Below, in pieces: positions 1-11,599 of a DNA stretch of 64,000 bases. Source of the stretch: Epiperipatus broadwayi (Eukaryota; Onychophora; Udeonychophora; Euonychophora; Peripatidae); NCBI GenBank assembly GCA_028023455.1, contig JAQFVV010006273.1:4164142-4228141 (forward strand), written 5' to 3'. The position numbers and the translations under genes are program-made. The first letter of the stretch is position 1. Each line of letters starts with the position of its first letter. The notes under the pieces were generated by a model. It saw nothing but the letters and a program-made list of their open reading frames with translations. It was not told the DNA's origin and ran no database searches.

Positions 1-892
1 TTATAAAAAAAAAATTTCCACTATATCCAGTCATTATACAAATATACAAAATAGAATTTAAACATTAAAAGCATAAAGCTAAACTAGTCAATAAATAATC
101 AAAATTACCCCAAATTCACAACTCAAACAGACTAGCCAAGAAAATAAACTCTAAAACACTACCAATGGTTTCATTGCTACAATCAGACTTCTCCCAAGTA
201 AAGAACTACAAAGTAACAACATAGAATTCTGCTATTACTATTAAACAATGCAGAAAAATTTGTTCAGAAGCTCATTTTGAAAAGAGTAAGTCTAATATAG
301 AATAAATTCATATAAAGATTTGTGAACCATCAATTATCATTAAAAATATCTTAATCAGATAAATAAAAATATCAAAAATAAGAAAACAATGATTAAGTAT
401 TATAGTATATCCATACAAACTGGAAATAGCAGTTAAACAAAAAAAATCTGCAATCAATATTATATTAAAAAAGATTTGCAAAGCCATAACATAATTCTAA
501 TGTCTTTAAAATTTCAAGTTGACATATTAAAAAAACAAAAACTGCATCTATGTGGAAGGACATCTATTATTGAAATTTATTGTCTCAACAAAAGAGAAAA
601 CCTTTTAAATGAATATAAAACAATTGATTAGAGAGAGGAAAATAGATGTCATTAAAATAGTATGCAATGCATCTATTAATGATTGCAAAAATTTATTTTG
701 AACAGATATTTTTTAAAAAAAACCTGTCATATAATAATTCAATAACTCTATAAATCAATCTAATGTGATAATTCATGGGAATGAAAACTAATCTTTAACT
801 TTGTTTTTGTTTTTTTTTTAGAAAAAACATATAAAACAAAAAAAAAAAAGGATTTTTAGAGATAAATAAATAAAAATCTTATCTGTTGTCTT
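1..892. other. AT-rich DNA, no gene seen
   Basis: Only short A/T runs and stop-rich frames on both strands. I see no coding, RNA or repeat structure that I can name. Confidence 0.6.
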
Positions 893-957
893 TGACAGAA
901 TAGCTTAGTTAGTTAGAGGACTATCTTAAATTCAATGTTTGTGAATCTAAAACTCAT
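893..957 (+). repeat. Decayed tRNA-like sequence, probably an old SINE head
   Basis: The stretch TAGCTTAGTTAGTTAGAG (from 901) fits the internal A box of a tRNA gene (TRGCNNAGY..GG plus the following TTAGAG). About 40 bp later GTGAATCTAAAACTC sits where a T-arm of the form GTGAGTTCGAAACTC would lie, with two to three changes in the B box. The spacing suits a tRNA, but the anticodon stem does not pair and the loop is damaged, so this is not a working tRNA gene. It is not related to the tRNA-Val-derived family found at 5.3, 33.0, 42.5 and 56.1 kb. A chance match in AT-rich DNA is possible. Confidence 0.4.
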
Positions 958-960
958 TAA

Positions 961-2755
961 AATATCATGCTAATACTATTTCTGGTCAAAACAGCAATAT
1001 CTGTAAGAGAGAAAAATAATACATTCAAAAATATATCATAACCTGTATGTTATTAACAGTTAAATGTATTTTAAAAAAGTATAAATAAAGTTAAAATTTT
1101 TCTAAAAAATGTTTAACAATTCAATTAGATGATAAAGATATTCCAAAATATAATTCATTTAAGTTTATGAGATTTTTACTTATTTATTTTTGATTTAATT
1201 TAAAGTTAATTGAGTCCTTCCAGAAAGTTACAAAAAATAACACTTTCTTGGAAAAAATAATTATAGATACAGTTTTGTGCAAACATTTCCAGATAAAATG
1301 CTGAATGGACATTAAAAAAGATAATAATGATATATGTATAGTAAAATGTTAAAAAAATATAATCACTTTCAAAAACAAATGATAGATGATTGCTATTTTG
1401 ATAGATAAAGTAATAGTAATATTTTTGCTACAAATTGAACACTTATTTATAATATAAACCTAAATTGTTTATTCTAAGTATATTTGGGGAAGAAAATAAA
1501 TATCTTTATCAGCAAATAAGATTTTGAAAATTTTAAGTAAAATTTTTTTATTTACTAATGAACACGCAATTAGCAAATAAACAAAATTATTTTAGACACT
1601 TGTAAATATACATATACAAAACAAAAACTTTTTATAAATATACTTTAAAAAAAAAAGCAAAACTGAATAAAAAAAATTGAAATTATGAATATATATTTTT
1701 TAGAAAAAAAAATTAAACATCAGAATAATTAATTAACTAGTATAGTATTTTGGTTTAATGAAGTTATTTTGTAATTTCAATTTTGATTTTGAAGATTAAA
1801 TTTTTGTTATAATTTTAATTTAACAATGAAATCTTAATATAGTATTATTTTATTTGGAAATGAATTAAGTTATTACAATTTTTTTAAAGAGAATTTTGAA
1901 CATTTAATTAAGTCATTTTGAGTAGAGAGCATTTTTTTTCTAATCACTGTATGAAATTATCCAATTATTTATTTTGATTGAGTATTTATATTTTTTTAGT
2001 TAATTATTTTTTCTAATTTTTATTATTTTTTTTCTATTGATTTCTTTTATATGCCTTTAAAATTAATAAACTCTATATGCAGTTTTCTATTATTATTACT
2101 TGAATATATTTTATTAATTTTATTTTACTATATATATACTACAATGTATTGTCTATACTATTTTAAAATTTTAATATTACATTATTAATATACTGTATGT
2201 TATTATTTTTTATTATCAGAAATATTTATTTTATTATATTATCTTTACATTTGAAATATAAATGTAATCTTTAGATTATTTTATATTTTTATAAAATCGA
2301 CTTTTTTTTTGTTTTATCTAAAAAGATATATAATCTTTATAAAACTCTATATTAGTTGCATATTATATATATATATATTTTAAACATAACATATATATCA
2401 ATTTTATAAATATACATGTTGTCTGATATCATTTTTGATCAACATTCAATACAGTTTCTGTTTGATAAATTGGTAATAAGCAAGTTATGTCAGATGTGGA
2501 TTTAATACTCTCTTTACTGCTTTTACAGTTTATAATTTTTTGTAAAGAACTTGGTATATATTTTATAAATAAATAGTTTTTTTTATATATTTGTAATATT
2601 GTTGAATTGTAAAATATCTATTAATTATGTAATAATAGAAGAAAACTATTATCAAAATTTCTATCTTAAACATTATGTGTTATGGAAATTTTTTTAAACA
2701 ATTTTGTATAAAAATACTTAGATTATAGAGTTTAGAATAGATTGCAGATGCCCCC
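961..2755. other. AT-rich DNA, no gene seen
   Basis: Long A/T-only runs, with short TA repeats near 2136 and 2364. No open frame or repeat structure of note. Confidence 0.6.
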
Positions 2756-2759
2756 ACCC

Positions 2760-3260
2760 CCAAAACTGAAAATTTATTAACATGTCAACCTCTTTTTCAT
2801 TGTGCAAATAGACCATCCAAAAATTTAAATTCTGGTACTTAGAACCCAAATATCTTGATTTTCTTATTAACATTACTTTCGAAGCATTATCAGCCTGTAT
2901 CTTCATAGCTAAAAGGATGTTGTCCACCAATATAGACTCAACTTTCCCACTCTGCCAAAAAGAGAAAGAAACTATCTACCATTTTTTAAAGCCATTACAT
3001 AGACACACTCATAATACTCCTCAAAAACATAGAGAGAAGACTTTCCCCTAACTTTAGACCAATTATTCTTATTTGATTCACTCTTTGGTTTCTTAGGTGC
3101 TATTTCAGCTTCAACCCAATCTCAAAAGAACTACAATCACACTTTTACAACAGAATAAAAATTACAGATTAAACTCTTGCAACTCCAGATATATATCTTT
3201 GCTTTAATATCCAATACCTTTCATTAAACATATAGGCTTCATTATTTTAAAATTCATGTA
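2760..3260 (+). mobile_element. LINE 3'-end remnant (zinc-knuckle region)
   Basis: A plus-strand frame reading through about 2870-3000 contains STFPLCQKEKETIYHFLKPL. This fits the C-terminal zinc-knuckle region that follows reverse transcriptase in many LINE ORF2 proteins (CPLC..xxETxxHLLxxCP), with the first cysteine changed to F and the last cysteine lost. Downstream, to about 3260, frames such as RTTITLLQQNKNYRLN look like LINE C-terminal sequence but are broken by stops. No poly(A) end or target-site duplication is recognised. The open frame on the opposite strand here (2718-2930) is judged a shadow. The family assignment rests on the short motif only. Confidence 0.45.
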
Positions 3261-3588
3261 TAATTAATCAACTATCCAATTGAACATTCTCCTCTACTTA
3301 TATAAAATTCTTTTGGAATTTGATATAAATATCTATATATAAAGATATCTAGATTGAAATAAGTACTATATTGTGTAAACTAATAAAACCTATGTAATTG
3401 CTTATTTCAACAATAAAGTTTATGTTAAAAAATATAGGGATTTCATCATAGATGATATGACTGCTTTAAATTAATTGTATATAGAAAAACTAAGGAAATT
3501 TCTTTTGGAAATGGTCACAATTTTATTTAAAGCAGATCAATAATATTTTTAAAATATGATATAAAAATCATATGATAATTAATATGAT

Positions 3589-3965
3589 TTCCAACTTGCT
3601 GGATGTAACAACATTGAGTTTATTAATTGTGATGCCACATTAATATTGGTCAATGCATCATAGATTCTTTATTTAATTATGCTCTGTAATGTTATGAAAA
3701 TATGTTAGTAAGATTTTACAACAATTGGTAAGTTTCTTAATTTTCATGATGTGACAGTATTGAATTTACAATTATAAAGAAACATCATTGGAGTCTTTAT
3801 TACAATTATATGATCATATTGAATAAATTATTTTAAAGCTACTCTTTAATATTATAGATACATATTACAAGATTATACAACCAATGAGAATGTTCTTCAA
3901 CTTGTTGGACACAATGATACTGAATTTATAATTGTAAAACATATCCCATTGGACAAACACCAATT
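3589..3965 (+). repeat. Diverged tandem repeat, about 150-bp period, three units
   Basis: Three related blocks start near 3589, 3735 and 3895. Each reads roughly 'aacttg-tggatgt-acaa-attgaattta-aattgt' and ends in a CCATTGG/CATTGGAG-like string. The steps are 146 and 160 bp and identity is moderate. Origin unknown, possibly an old satellite piece. Confidence 0.5.
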
Positions 3966-3969
3966 TTCT

Positions 3970-5120
3970 AAAAAGCAACAGACTTTTAAAAAAGTATTTT
4001 ACAATTAATTTGAGGATAGCTAGCATGAGAGAAACATATTTTAATTTTTATTATAAATATTATCTTAAAAAGTGTAAAGTTGTGCGATATTGAATGCATT
4101 TACTCTCAGTCATATTGTGTTCTTTGATCATTTTAGATCACGTATTCCATATCTCATAGTTCACTTGGATTTTCATATGAGTATCTGCCATAAAGTGGTC
4201 CATAGTATGATAAATGACTAGATTAATACTGTTTATTTCTATTCTTTGCATAACATTCAACCCATATAAATCAGTATATTCAAGCAACATGGAACCATTA
4301 ATACCTCAATTTAATGAGATGATAGTTCAATGTTTTCTGGTGCAAATTTTAATATTATTAACATTTGCCTAATGTTATCAATAATTACAGACTGTTTATT
4401 TTAATATTATTAACCACATGTTAATATAAAATTTCAGACTATTTTATATTAGATAGCAGTTAACAATATTTAAAGTAAACTTTCACTTGATCAACAATTT
4501 ATTGAGTTCTATTTTAAGTATTGAGATGTCAATAGTAAATTATAATTTGTCAGCAAAACTGTTTACATGAACTGGAAAAATTAAGCAAAAATTAGTTATG
4601 AAAATCTGTGCATAAATATTAATAATATAATTTCTTAGTATTTTTGCATTTTTTTTATAGCACACATGAATGACTTAAAGAATAAAAAATAAAAAGAAAG
4701 TAATCAAGTTATTACAGCATTATCATTGAGATCAAAGCTCAGGTAGTCACAAAAATATCTGGTGGTACATTTTAGCATTACTGAAATTTAAAAAAAATGT
4801 TTTTATTAGAGTATGAAACCAATGAAAGTGGTGATTCTTATGTTGGAAAAGAGACATATGTACAGACAATCAATGAAGAAAGTTATTGTTGAATATGTTA
4901 GCAAATAAACTGGTTAAGAATATTAATATTTAAATTTGCATTGGAGAATCTTAAAATATGATTTGTCTTATTACAAATATTCTCAGTGAATATCTAAGAT
5001 TACATTTTTAATTTAATATTTATAACAGTTTATAATACATGAAAACCAGTCTGCTGGTCGAAATATTAAAGCAGCTTTATAAAGAAATAATTGCTTTTTA
5101 TTAGTATATATACATACATA
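3970..5120. other. AT-rich DNA, no gene seen
   Basis: No long frame, RNA gene or clear repeat recognised. Confidence 0.55.
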
Positions 5121-5122
5121 CA

Positions 5123-5530
5123 GGGGGGGGGGGCAAAATAACTGGAATCATTCTCTAGCTTCGCCCATTACACGTTTATTGCAGGGACCTTTCTGCACCA
5201 ATCTGCCAAATGACATTACCATGTGAAATTGTGGGGATATGTTAACACATTTTTTGTAAAGTACATTTTGCATTTTTGTCAAGCGTTGGAGTCCTCAGTT
5301 AGCATAGCTAGCAGCTGGCCTGGGTTCGCCTCCAGGTCAACGCATTTGACATACGAAAAAAGTACATTTTGCATTTTTGTTAATTTTTTTATAATAACTG
5401 AAAAGTTCAACAATGTGAAATTCTGTTTTCGTTTACAGAAAATAACAAGGAAAAAAATGTAAAGTTTAAAACAGATTACAAGAAAACTGATATCATGTTT
5501 ATGAGTGGTTGAAATGAAATGTTAAATTTA
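5123..5530 (+). mobile_element. Mariner-like transposon 5' part, interrupted by a SINE
   Basis: Downstream of an 11-nt G run lies CAAAATAACTGGAATC (5133 on), which resembles the string CAAAAGTAACTGGAAT at 20035 and may be a terminal inverted repeat. After a ~260-bp leader that now holds a SINE, the frame at 5399-5443 reads EKFNNVKFCFRLQK, like the conserved start of mariner transposases (..QR.NIKFCFKLGK..). In another frame (5466-5515) NRLQE and then YHVYEWLK follow, like the mariner ..LQEAYG...VYEWFKRF.. segment. Frameshifts and stops separate the two pieces. The catalytic DD(34)D region is absent. It is an inactive fragment. The mariner assignment is inference from two short matches in the right order. 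Confidence 0.5.
5258..5380 (+). mobile_element. SINE copy 1 (tRNA-derived) with 22-bp target-site duplication
   Basis: The insert 5280-5358 is flanked by two identical 22-nt copies of AAAGTACATTTTGCATTTTT.. (5258-5279 and 5359-5380). The body starts CAAGCGTTGG and ends TTGACATACG plus an A run. It holds a perfect T-arm-like hairpin CCTGG-GTTCGCCT-CCAGG with the pol III B box GGTTCGCCTCC. Its ends AAGCGTT and AACGCATT pair like an acceptor stem. The part between the A box and the B box is shorter than in the copies at 33.0, 42.5 and 56.1 kb. The perfect duplication means this is the youngest of the four copies. It sits in the leader of the mariner-like element, so it inserted after that element. 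Confidence 0.85.
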
Positions 5531-5534
5531 CCAT

Positions 5535-5880
5535 TTCCCCATAAGCATCGCAAGTGAAGTCCGAAGTCAAAACAATGTTGATTTTTTTTGACACAAATGG
5601 CATTTTCCCCTCAAATTTAGTTTGTAATGGTCAGACATTTTATCTGCAAATTCTGAAACATTTAAGTGATGAGATAAACTGTAAACGTCGTTTTGTGGGG
5701 AAAAAGTGCAAGCCTCGCCGCCACAAAGTGTGATCTGGCAAAACTTCAAATGTGAAATACTTTTTAACACTACAATATCAGCCAAAACAGCAAAATTTTA
5801 TTAAAATTCTTACCCAACCATGGTTTTATCTATTCTCAAGTGAAATCCAACTAAACATTCAATATATATATATATATGTT
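5535..5880 (-). mobile_element. Repeat encoding a short conserved peptide, copy 1
   Basis: On the minus strand a frame (5785 down to 5567) encodes a 72-aa peptide with ITLCGGEACTF, NVSEFADKM and GKCHLCQKK. The same string of residues is recovered, with damage, from the plus strand at 20580-20760, and the upstream part (5745-5880) matches 11450-11585 in the opposite orientation. Hence this is a dispersed element and not a host gene. CHLC plus surrounding lysines may be half of a zinc-binding module, so the peptide could be the C-terminal end of a transposase. The family is not recognised. The interval is richer in CpG than its surroundings, which suggests a fairly recent arrival. Confidence 0.55.
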
Positions 5881-5945
5881 AAAACGAAGATTTGCACGGG
5901 TTAAATATATAAACCCGCAAAATATGTATTTTATATATATATATT
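5872..5945. mobile_element. Tiny palindromic insertion in a TA microsatellite
   Basis: Compared with the related copy at 11.45 kb, which has an uninterrupted TA run, this copy carries about 60 extra bases between two TA runs (5861-5877 and 5932-5945). The extra sequence is an imperfect palindrome with the core CGGGTTAAATATATAAACCCG (5898-5918) and arms of the form AAAA....ATTTGC. It looks like a minimal MITE or snap-back insertion targeting TA. Confidence 0.5.
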
Positions 5946-5989
5946 GTACCTTTTCCTTAAAGGAAAAACTACTGAATAAAAGAGAATCT

Positions 5990-8900
5990 GGCTAAATGAG
6001 ATAATAATAATGTATTACAGTTAAGTTGCATAAGCAATGACTATTAAGACAATTAACATGAAAAGTAGCTCGAGATACATTACTAAGATACAATATCAAA
6101 TAATAATATTTTTTAATAATTAAATATAAGAAATTTAATACATTAAAAGTAAGATAACTTATATTTACAATAAATAATTAGGGTTCCAACTACAATACTT
6201 AATCCATTCATTTACTAACCAATTTAACTTATAACTAGCTCAATATTATAAACAAAATAAGGTTCTATCAAAATAAATATAATTATAAACCCTTAACATG
6301 AGATGTTCAATAAGAAACACTGGCTTAAACATTGAGAATACATCCCAAAAGATACACTCTCAATGGCATAAGAATATTACCACAACAAATTCACATAACA
6401 AAACTAACATGTAATACTCTCATGTCTTATAAGCACAACTAATAATCATAAAATGTGATTTATAAATTTATTACAGAAATAATAATAAATTACTTAATAT
6501 TCCTTTAACAAAATATTAACTAATAATTTTTAGTCACCATCTTTCAATAAGAAATTTACATTTTTCAAAATGATAGTAATAATAATGTCAGGTTTATTTC
6601 TAACAAATTAATAAATAAATAAATAAATAAATTAAAATCCTGCAGTTAAATATGATGAGGAATTTTACATGATATCTAACTACTCTTACAAAATAATAAC
6701 AGCAACAAGCAACTCAAATAACTTAATGACTCTCAACATTAAATTTGTTTAATAATTAAAGTTTAGGAATAAAACATAAATAATATAATAAGGTTTAAAA
6801 TAAACATTGTACAATCTCTCCTTGTTTAAAATGGCATTCTTAAAATATAATGTATTTGAATATTGTGGCAATTTCAAGTATTTCTCTTGTTGGAGTTGTA
6901 TCAGTTTAAAAATAAATACTAATGATCATATCTTCTATGATAATAATAATATACTTGATTACTTAATAAAATGTAAAAGAAATAATGTCTAAGTAATCTT
7001 AAGGATCATATGCCAAATAAGTAATATTTTAAATTATTAATTTCTGTGGATCATGTAGGTGGAATAAAAAACCAAATAAGCAACATGTAGATAAATTACA
7101 GCTTGATTAAGGTACATTTCAAAACAGTTAACTAATTTATTTATAAATTAATAATAACATATTATTACAATATAATAACAACACAATATAAAAAAAATAT
7201 ATTTACAAAAATAAAATAAGAATTGACATTATTTAACATAAAAAATAAATATTTACAATAAATCTTACCAATAAATACAAGAAATAAATTAAAAATAGCC
7301 TTCACTCCAGCCATTTCAAAATAAAATAAAATGAAACTTACAACAATAATGATAATATGTAATCGTCATTCAGTAAAATAGTATTCTATTATTTGTATTG
7401 GGAACAGAATAATTTTCCCAATTTCTAAAAAAAAAACAATTTAATATTATACTTATTCTACTATAAAATATATTTCTTATGATGTAAACACATCAATGCA
7501 AGTTTATATTTTAAAATACATTTCTTAAAATTCAAATAAAATATTTTTAAAAAAATATTAAAAAAACAACAACTTTCTTTTCAGTTTGGCAAAGTATCAA
7601 TCTCATATTTGAATATCAGAAAATTTTAAATAAAAAATATGAATATTTCCCTCTATACAAAAAAAAAAAAATTAAATAACTATTATGCAAAAATATTTAA
7701 GAGGTAATTTTATAAATTTTTGTAACTTAAATAAGTTTGAATTATTTATTATAAAATTTAAATAACTATCCATAAGTTATAAAGTTTGACATTTGTATTA
7801 CATTTTGTTTTTATACTCTTGCATTCATAATATCATCACAAAAGTCATTTTCACTATTCTCACTTTCATTCCATTTGAATATGCATCTGTTTGAGCTAAG
7901 TGATCTCTAATATTTGTATGAGCATCAGTTATTCTTTTCTTATATTATATACTATGGCAATCACCAAACATTTCAACATCATCTGTGAAAGAAATTTCTA
8001 TATACTACAATCTGCCTTCTCCCAAAATTATCTACTTCAAATGGTTTAGTCATTACTTTACCAACTTATAAAACTGGCTTCTATGATGATTCCTGCAGTG
8101 ATAGATAGTGATTAAAGTGTAGGGTATAGAATAATAACAAGAATATCTTAAAAGAGTTAGATAATATAATCACAGGCACAGTGCAAATCATAAGAGTAGG
8201 TCTGTATTGATTTGGCACCTAAGATTTAAGTCATAGCTCTATTATAGCACTTATTGATGATAAGGAAATGCAACTGTCCATGGAAAAAGACATAAAGCTC
8301 TATGTTATTTGTATATTTTAATAACTTTAAAATATGGAAATATAATTCATATACAACCGATTTCAACATTTCCCTAACACCTATAATTTCATAGGAATAT
8401 TGTTACTCTTCCGATCAACATCCTATATCTTCCACACTGAATAAATCACCCAACATCAGGAAAATATACAAATTCTAAAATAACTTCCAAAACATAATAT
8501 TAAAGAAACAAAGATCTAAATTCATTTCAAGATGTTTTAAAAAGTTTTCATGCTCAAATGATCTTGATAAACATATATCACCACTATACATTTTTTATTT
8601 AGTATGATATAATTTAGAGATCACTATTATGTCTTTTTTTGTATTTCAACAGACAATATTTATAAAAATAACATATTAATAATTTAACAATGCTATATAA
8701 TATATGCATATATGAGTAATTACATTAAAATAAATACTTAAAATATCCTTAGATGTTTTCAGAAATTCTCAGCATTTATCAATTGTTTCATAAAATTACA
8801 CACAATAATTGTATCAACAGTTCTTTCCACTTTTAAATATTAAATTCAAGCAATCTTAAAATACTAATTAGGATATACCTTTTCTTAAATAAAATAGAAA

Positions 8901-9180
8901 CAAAATTATTAAACAAAATGTGATCTAAATAACAATAAAAAATACAAATGATCTCATTATATTGCTAGATCATTATCAGTGATTTGCTTCTTAAAACCAT
9001 ACATTAAAAAAAACATTGAAATTTGTCTTGTTCAGAAAATTACTTTCTGAATATCCATTTGTTTTTCTTTTTGTTTAAAAACATAATACTAAAGTTAATC
9101 AATTTTAAAATTATATAATAACAACAAGTTAGTTTTAAAATAAATAAAAAATTACAATATTTTAAATACTAATGTTAAAC
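5990..9180. other. AT-rich DNA, no gene seen
   Basis: Contains an (AATA)n microsatellite at about 6609-6633. Frames of up to 61 codons are not supported by any recognisable motif. Nothing else identified. Confidence 0.55.
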
Positions 9181-9187
9181 TTAGCAC

Positions 9188-9211
9188 TAATAATAATAAT
9201 AATAATAATAA
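9188..9211. repeat. (TAA)n microsatellite
   Basis: Eight uninterrupted trinucleotide units. Confidence 0.9.
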
Positions 9212-9664
9212 AGTTACAAAAAAATGTTTTTCCTCCTGTGGCTTGTAAGTTCAATTGCTTGTCAGGAATCTCACACTGTTACCTAGTTATGGTTGGAGAG
9301 CATTGTGCACAAATCATATTTTTGTCCTAGCATCATATGAAGAAATGTACAAATAATAACATTAAAAGCCAGTCAAATCTAAAAAGAATAGTAATAATTC
9401 CAAAAGATAAAATATTTATTTCAGTCCTTTCTGAAAAACTTTTATCCAGGCATTTAATAACTTAATAGAATAACATTTCAAAATCCATTTTATGTAATAT
9501 TTTCTTATGTACATCTTGGTCATTGTGTGTAGTAGATATATTTAATAAATATAATAGTAATAATAACAAGTCAGATGTCACATGACTTATATATAGCTTG
9601 CACTTACAAATATGTAAAATTAAGAGCATGCTAATAGCTCTAAACAAGCTTTTTTATTTATGAT

Positions 9665-9768
9665 AAATGCTACTACAAGAGAAGGCATTCAAATCATTTT
9701 TATCTTGGATTGTCCCCATCCCCAGACCGGTTTCACATTTTCATCAGTCAACAATCATTAGTAGCAGA
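9665..9768 (-). ncRNA. Decayed hammerhead-like motif, second type
   Basis: On the minus strand: CTGATGA (9747-9741), six bases AAATGT, GAAA (9734-9731), CCGG, then the classical cleavage triplet GTC. The sequence from GAAA through GTC has the short A-CC/GG-T stem III expected of Penelope-type hammerheads. Stem II is reduced to AAATGT and cannot form a real helix. Distal stem I pairs GATTGT with ACAATC around a large internal loop. The outer sequences GCTACTA and TAGTAGC also pair. I infer a degenerate hammerhead repeat that has lost stem II and is very likely inactive. It is unrelated in sequence to the 17/41 kb family. Confidence 0.4.
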
Positions 9769-9779
9769 CATTATATAAT

Positions 9780-11440
9780 ATAAATGATTTATTTAACACT
9801 TTTATCAGCAGACATATAGTTCATGAATTAAAATAAATATTTCTTTCTTATATTTTTCTTTTCCAGGAAAAAACAGCTATATCATTCAACATATGTATTA
9901 ACTAATATAGTTTTAATCTTTCAAAAAAACTAATCTGAGTTTATTATTTCCAGATGGATTATGTTAAAATATAATTTATTTATTGATTTGTTTAATAGCA
10001 AGTCCTTTAAAAGGCATAAAAGACATTCAAAAACAATTTTCTTCAATTTGTCTTTAAATGCATCATTTTTAAAAATATAAACCCATTTTCATTTTTTTAA
10101 AGACAAATCAAATATGAGTTGTTACTATCAATTGTATACTAAACAGACATTCATCATACCATAAGACATTATAAGTTCAGTTTTAAAACATAGATGCAGA
10201 GTCTTACTTTTTTTCTTTCTTTCAAATTATTAATGAATATCCAGTTCCTTTTAATTAACTTTAATAAATTAGCTGCATTGTAATATGATAAAGTCATTTC
10301 AAATAAATGGGCACTCATTCCAAACATACCATTATGTAAATCTTCTCTAGTTTTGTTGCAATATTTTTCTTGATTTTTGGTATTCATTTCCACAATATTT
10401 AAGTAGCCACTATCATATTCCATAGAATTATTGAGGTCCTAAACTAAGTTTTAAGTAGACAAATTGAGAGGAAAATTTAGTGTTTAGTGATTCATTATTT
10501 AAGTAGTTATTTCAATTATATTTTTCAAAAACACTTTCAAGCAAAATAATAATAATTTAAAAGAAATTACTTTTATCACAATGTAATAAATAAATATAGT
10601 AATACATTTCAAAACTAAATCTATCTTAATTCAAATCTGTAAATTATGGAAAATCTATGAAAAAATCACAATTAACTGTTTAGACTGGTTTCAACCTCTT
10701 TTTTATACTGGTCTTAATTCACTGATTTTATTGGTCAATAATACTTGTGCAAATATGCTAATTTACATAACTACATCTCTATGACTTTTATAATTAAGTT
10801 ATAAAACTGAGTTATCAACAGTATCAAATTATTTAATGCCTTAAATATTAAATATTTTTATCCAAAAAATTAAATATTCTTATTAAAACAATTTTTAATA
10901 TTTCAATAATGTGAAATTGATTTACAAAATAAATAATTAGACTTAAATAAAATAATAATAATTTTAAATATTATTTTTCTAATAGTATCTCTAAACTAAA
11001 TATTTGCTACACTTTATTATGTATCAAATTTTGTTAACAAATTAAAACAAAAGTTTTCTTTTCCAAACTTTCTGAAAGCAACATCAATTCACTTAATTAT
11101 GTGATACTTTCAGCACTTTTAAGATAATATAAAATTAACTTACCATTTTAAATAATATTTAAACAAAATAATTACCTTAAACACATAATATAAAATATTT
11201 ATTGCTATAATTAAGCCATTATACCATTATAGTATCTATTAAATATAATAAATTAAAATTAATACTATATTTTAGATAATTTATTGTATCATTTTATATT
11301 TAATTCATCTTATAATGAGTTTAAACTATCTACTGAGTTTGAACCCCTGCTATCTATAACATTTAAATTATGTTAGAAAATAACCTAAATTTAATTTTTT
11401 TTCTTTTATCTATTTATTTAATCCTACCTAAACTATCTGT
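9780..11440. other. AT-rich DNA, no gene seen
   Basis: No supported coding frame. The 84-codon minus-strand frame at 10169-10423 shows no recognisable motif. Confidence 0.5.
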
Positions 11441-11590
11441 ACCTTATAAAGGGTACAATATATATATATGTTAGTTGAATTTCATTTGAGAAGATCTATT
11501 TAACAATAGATGAAACCATGGTTGTTTAAGAATTTTAGTAAAATTTTGTTGTTATGGCTCATATTGAGTGTTATGTGAATTTCTATTTTA
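11440..11590 (+). repeat. Partial copy of the 5.6-kb peptide-encoding repeat
   Basis: Reads GTACAATATATATATATG, then TTAGTTGAATTTCATTTGAG, AACCATGGTTG and TAAGAATTTTAGTAAAATTT. This matches the reverse complement of 5745-5880 at most positions. It ends before the peptide-coding part. It lacks the small palindromic insertion seen at 5.9 kb. Confidence 0.6.
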
Positions 11591-11599
11591 ATTCTAATT

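Noticed and set aside
5223-5462. 79-codon open frame as a host gene
   Set aside because: It is a chance fusion of mariner leader, SINE and mariner N-terminus.
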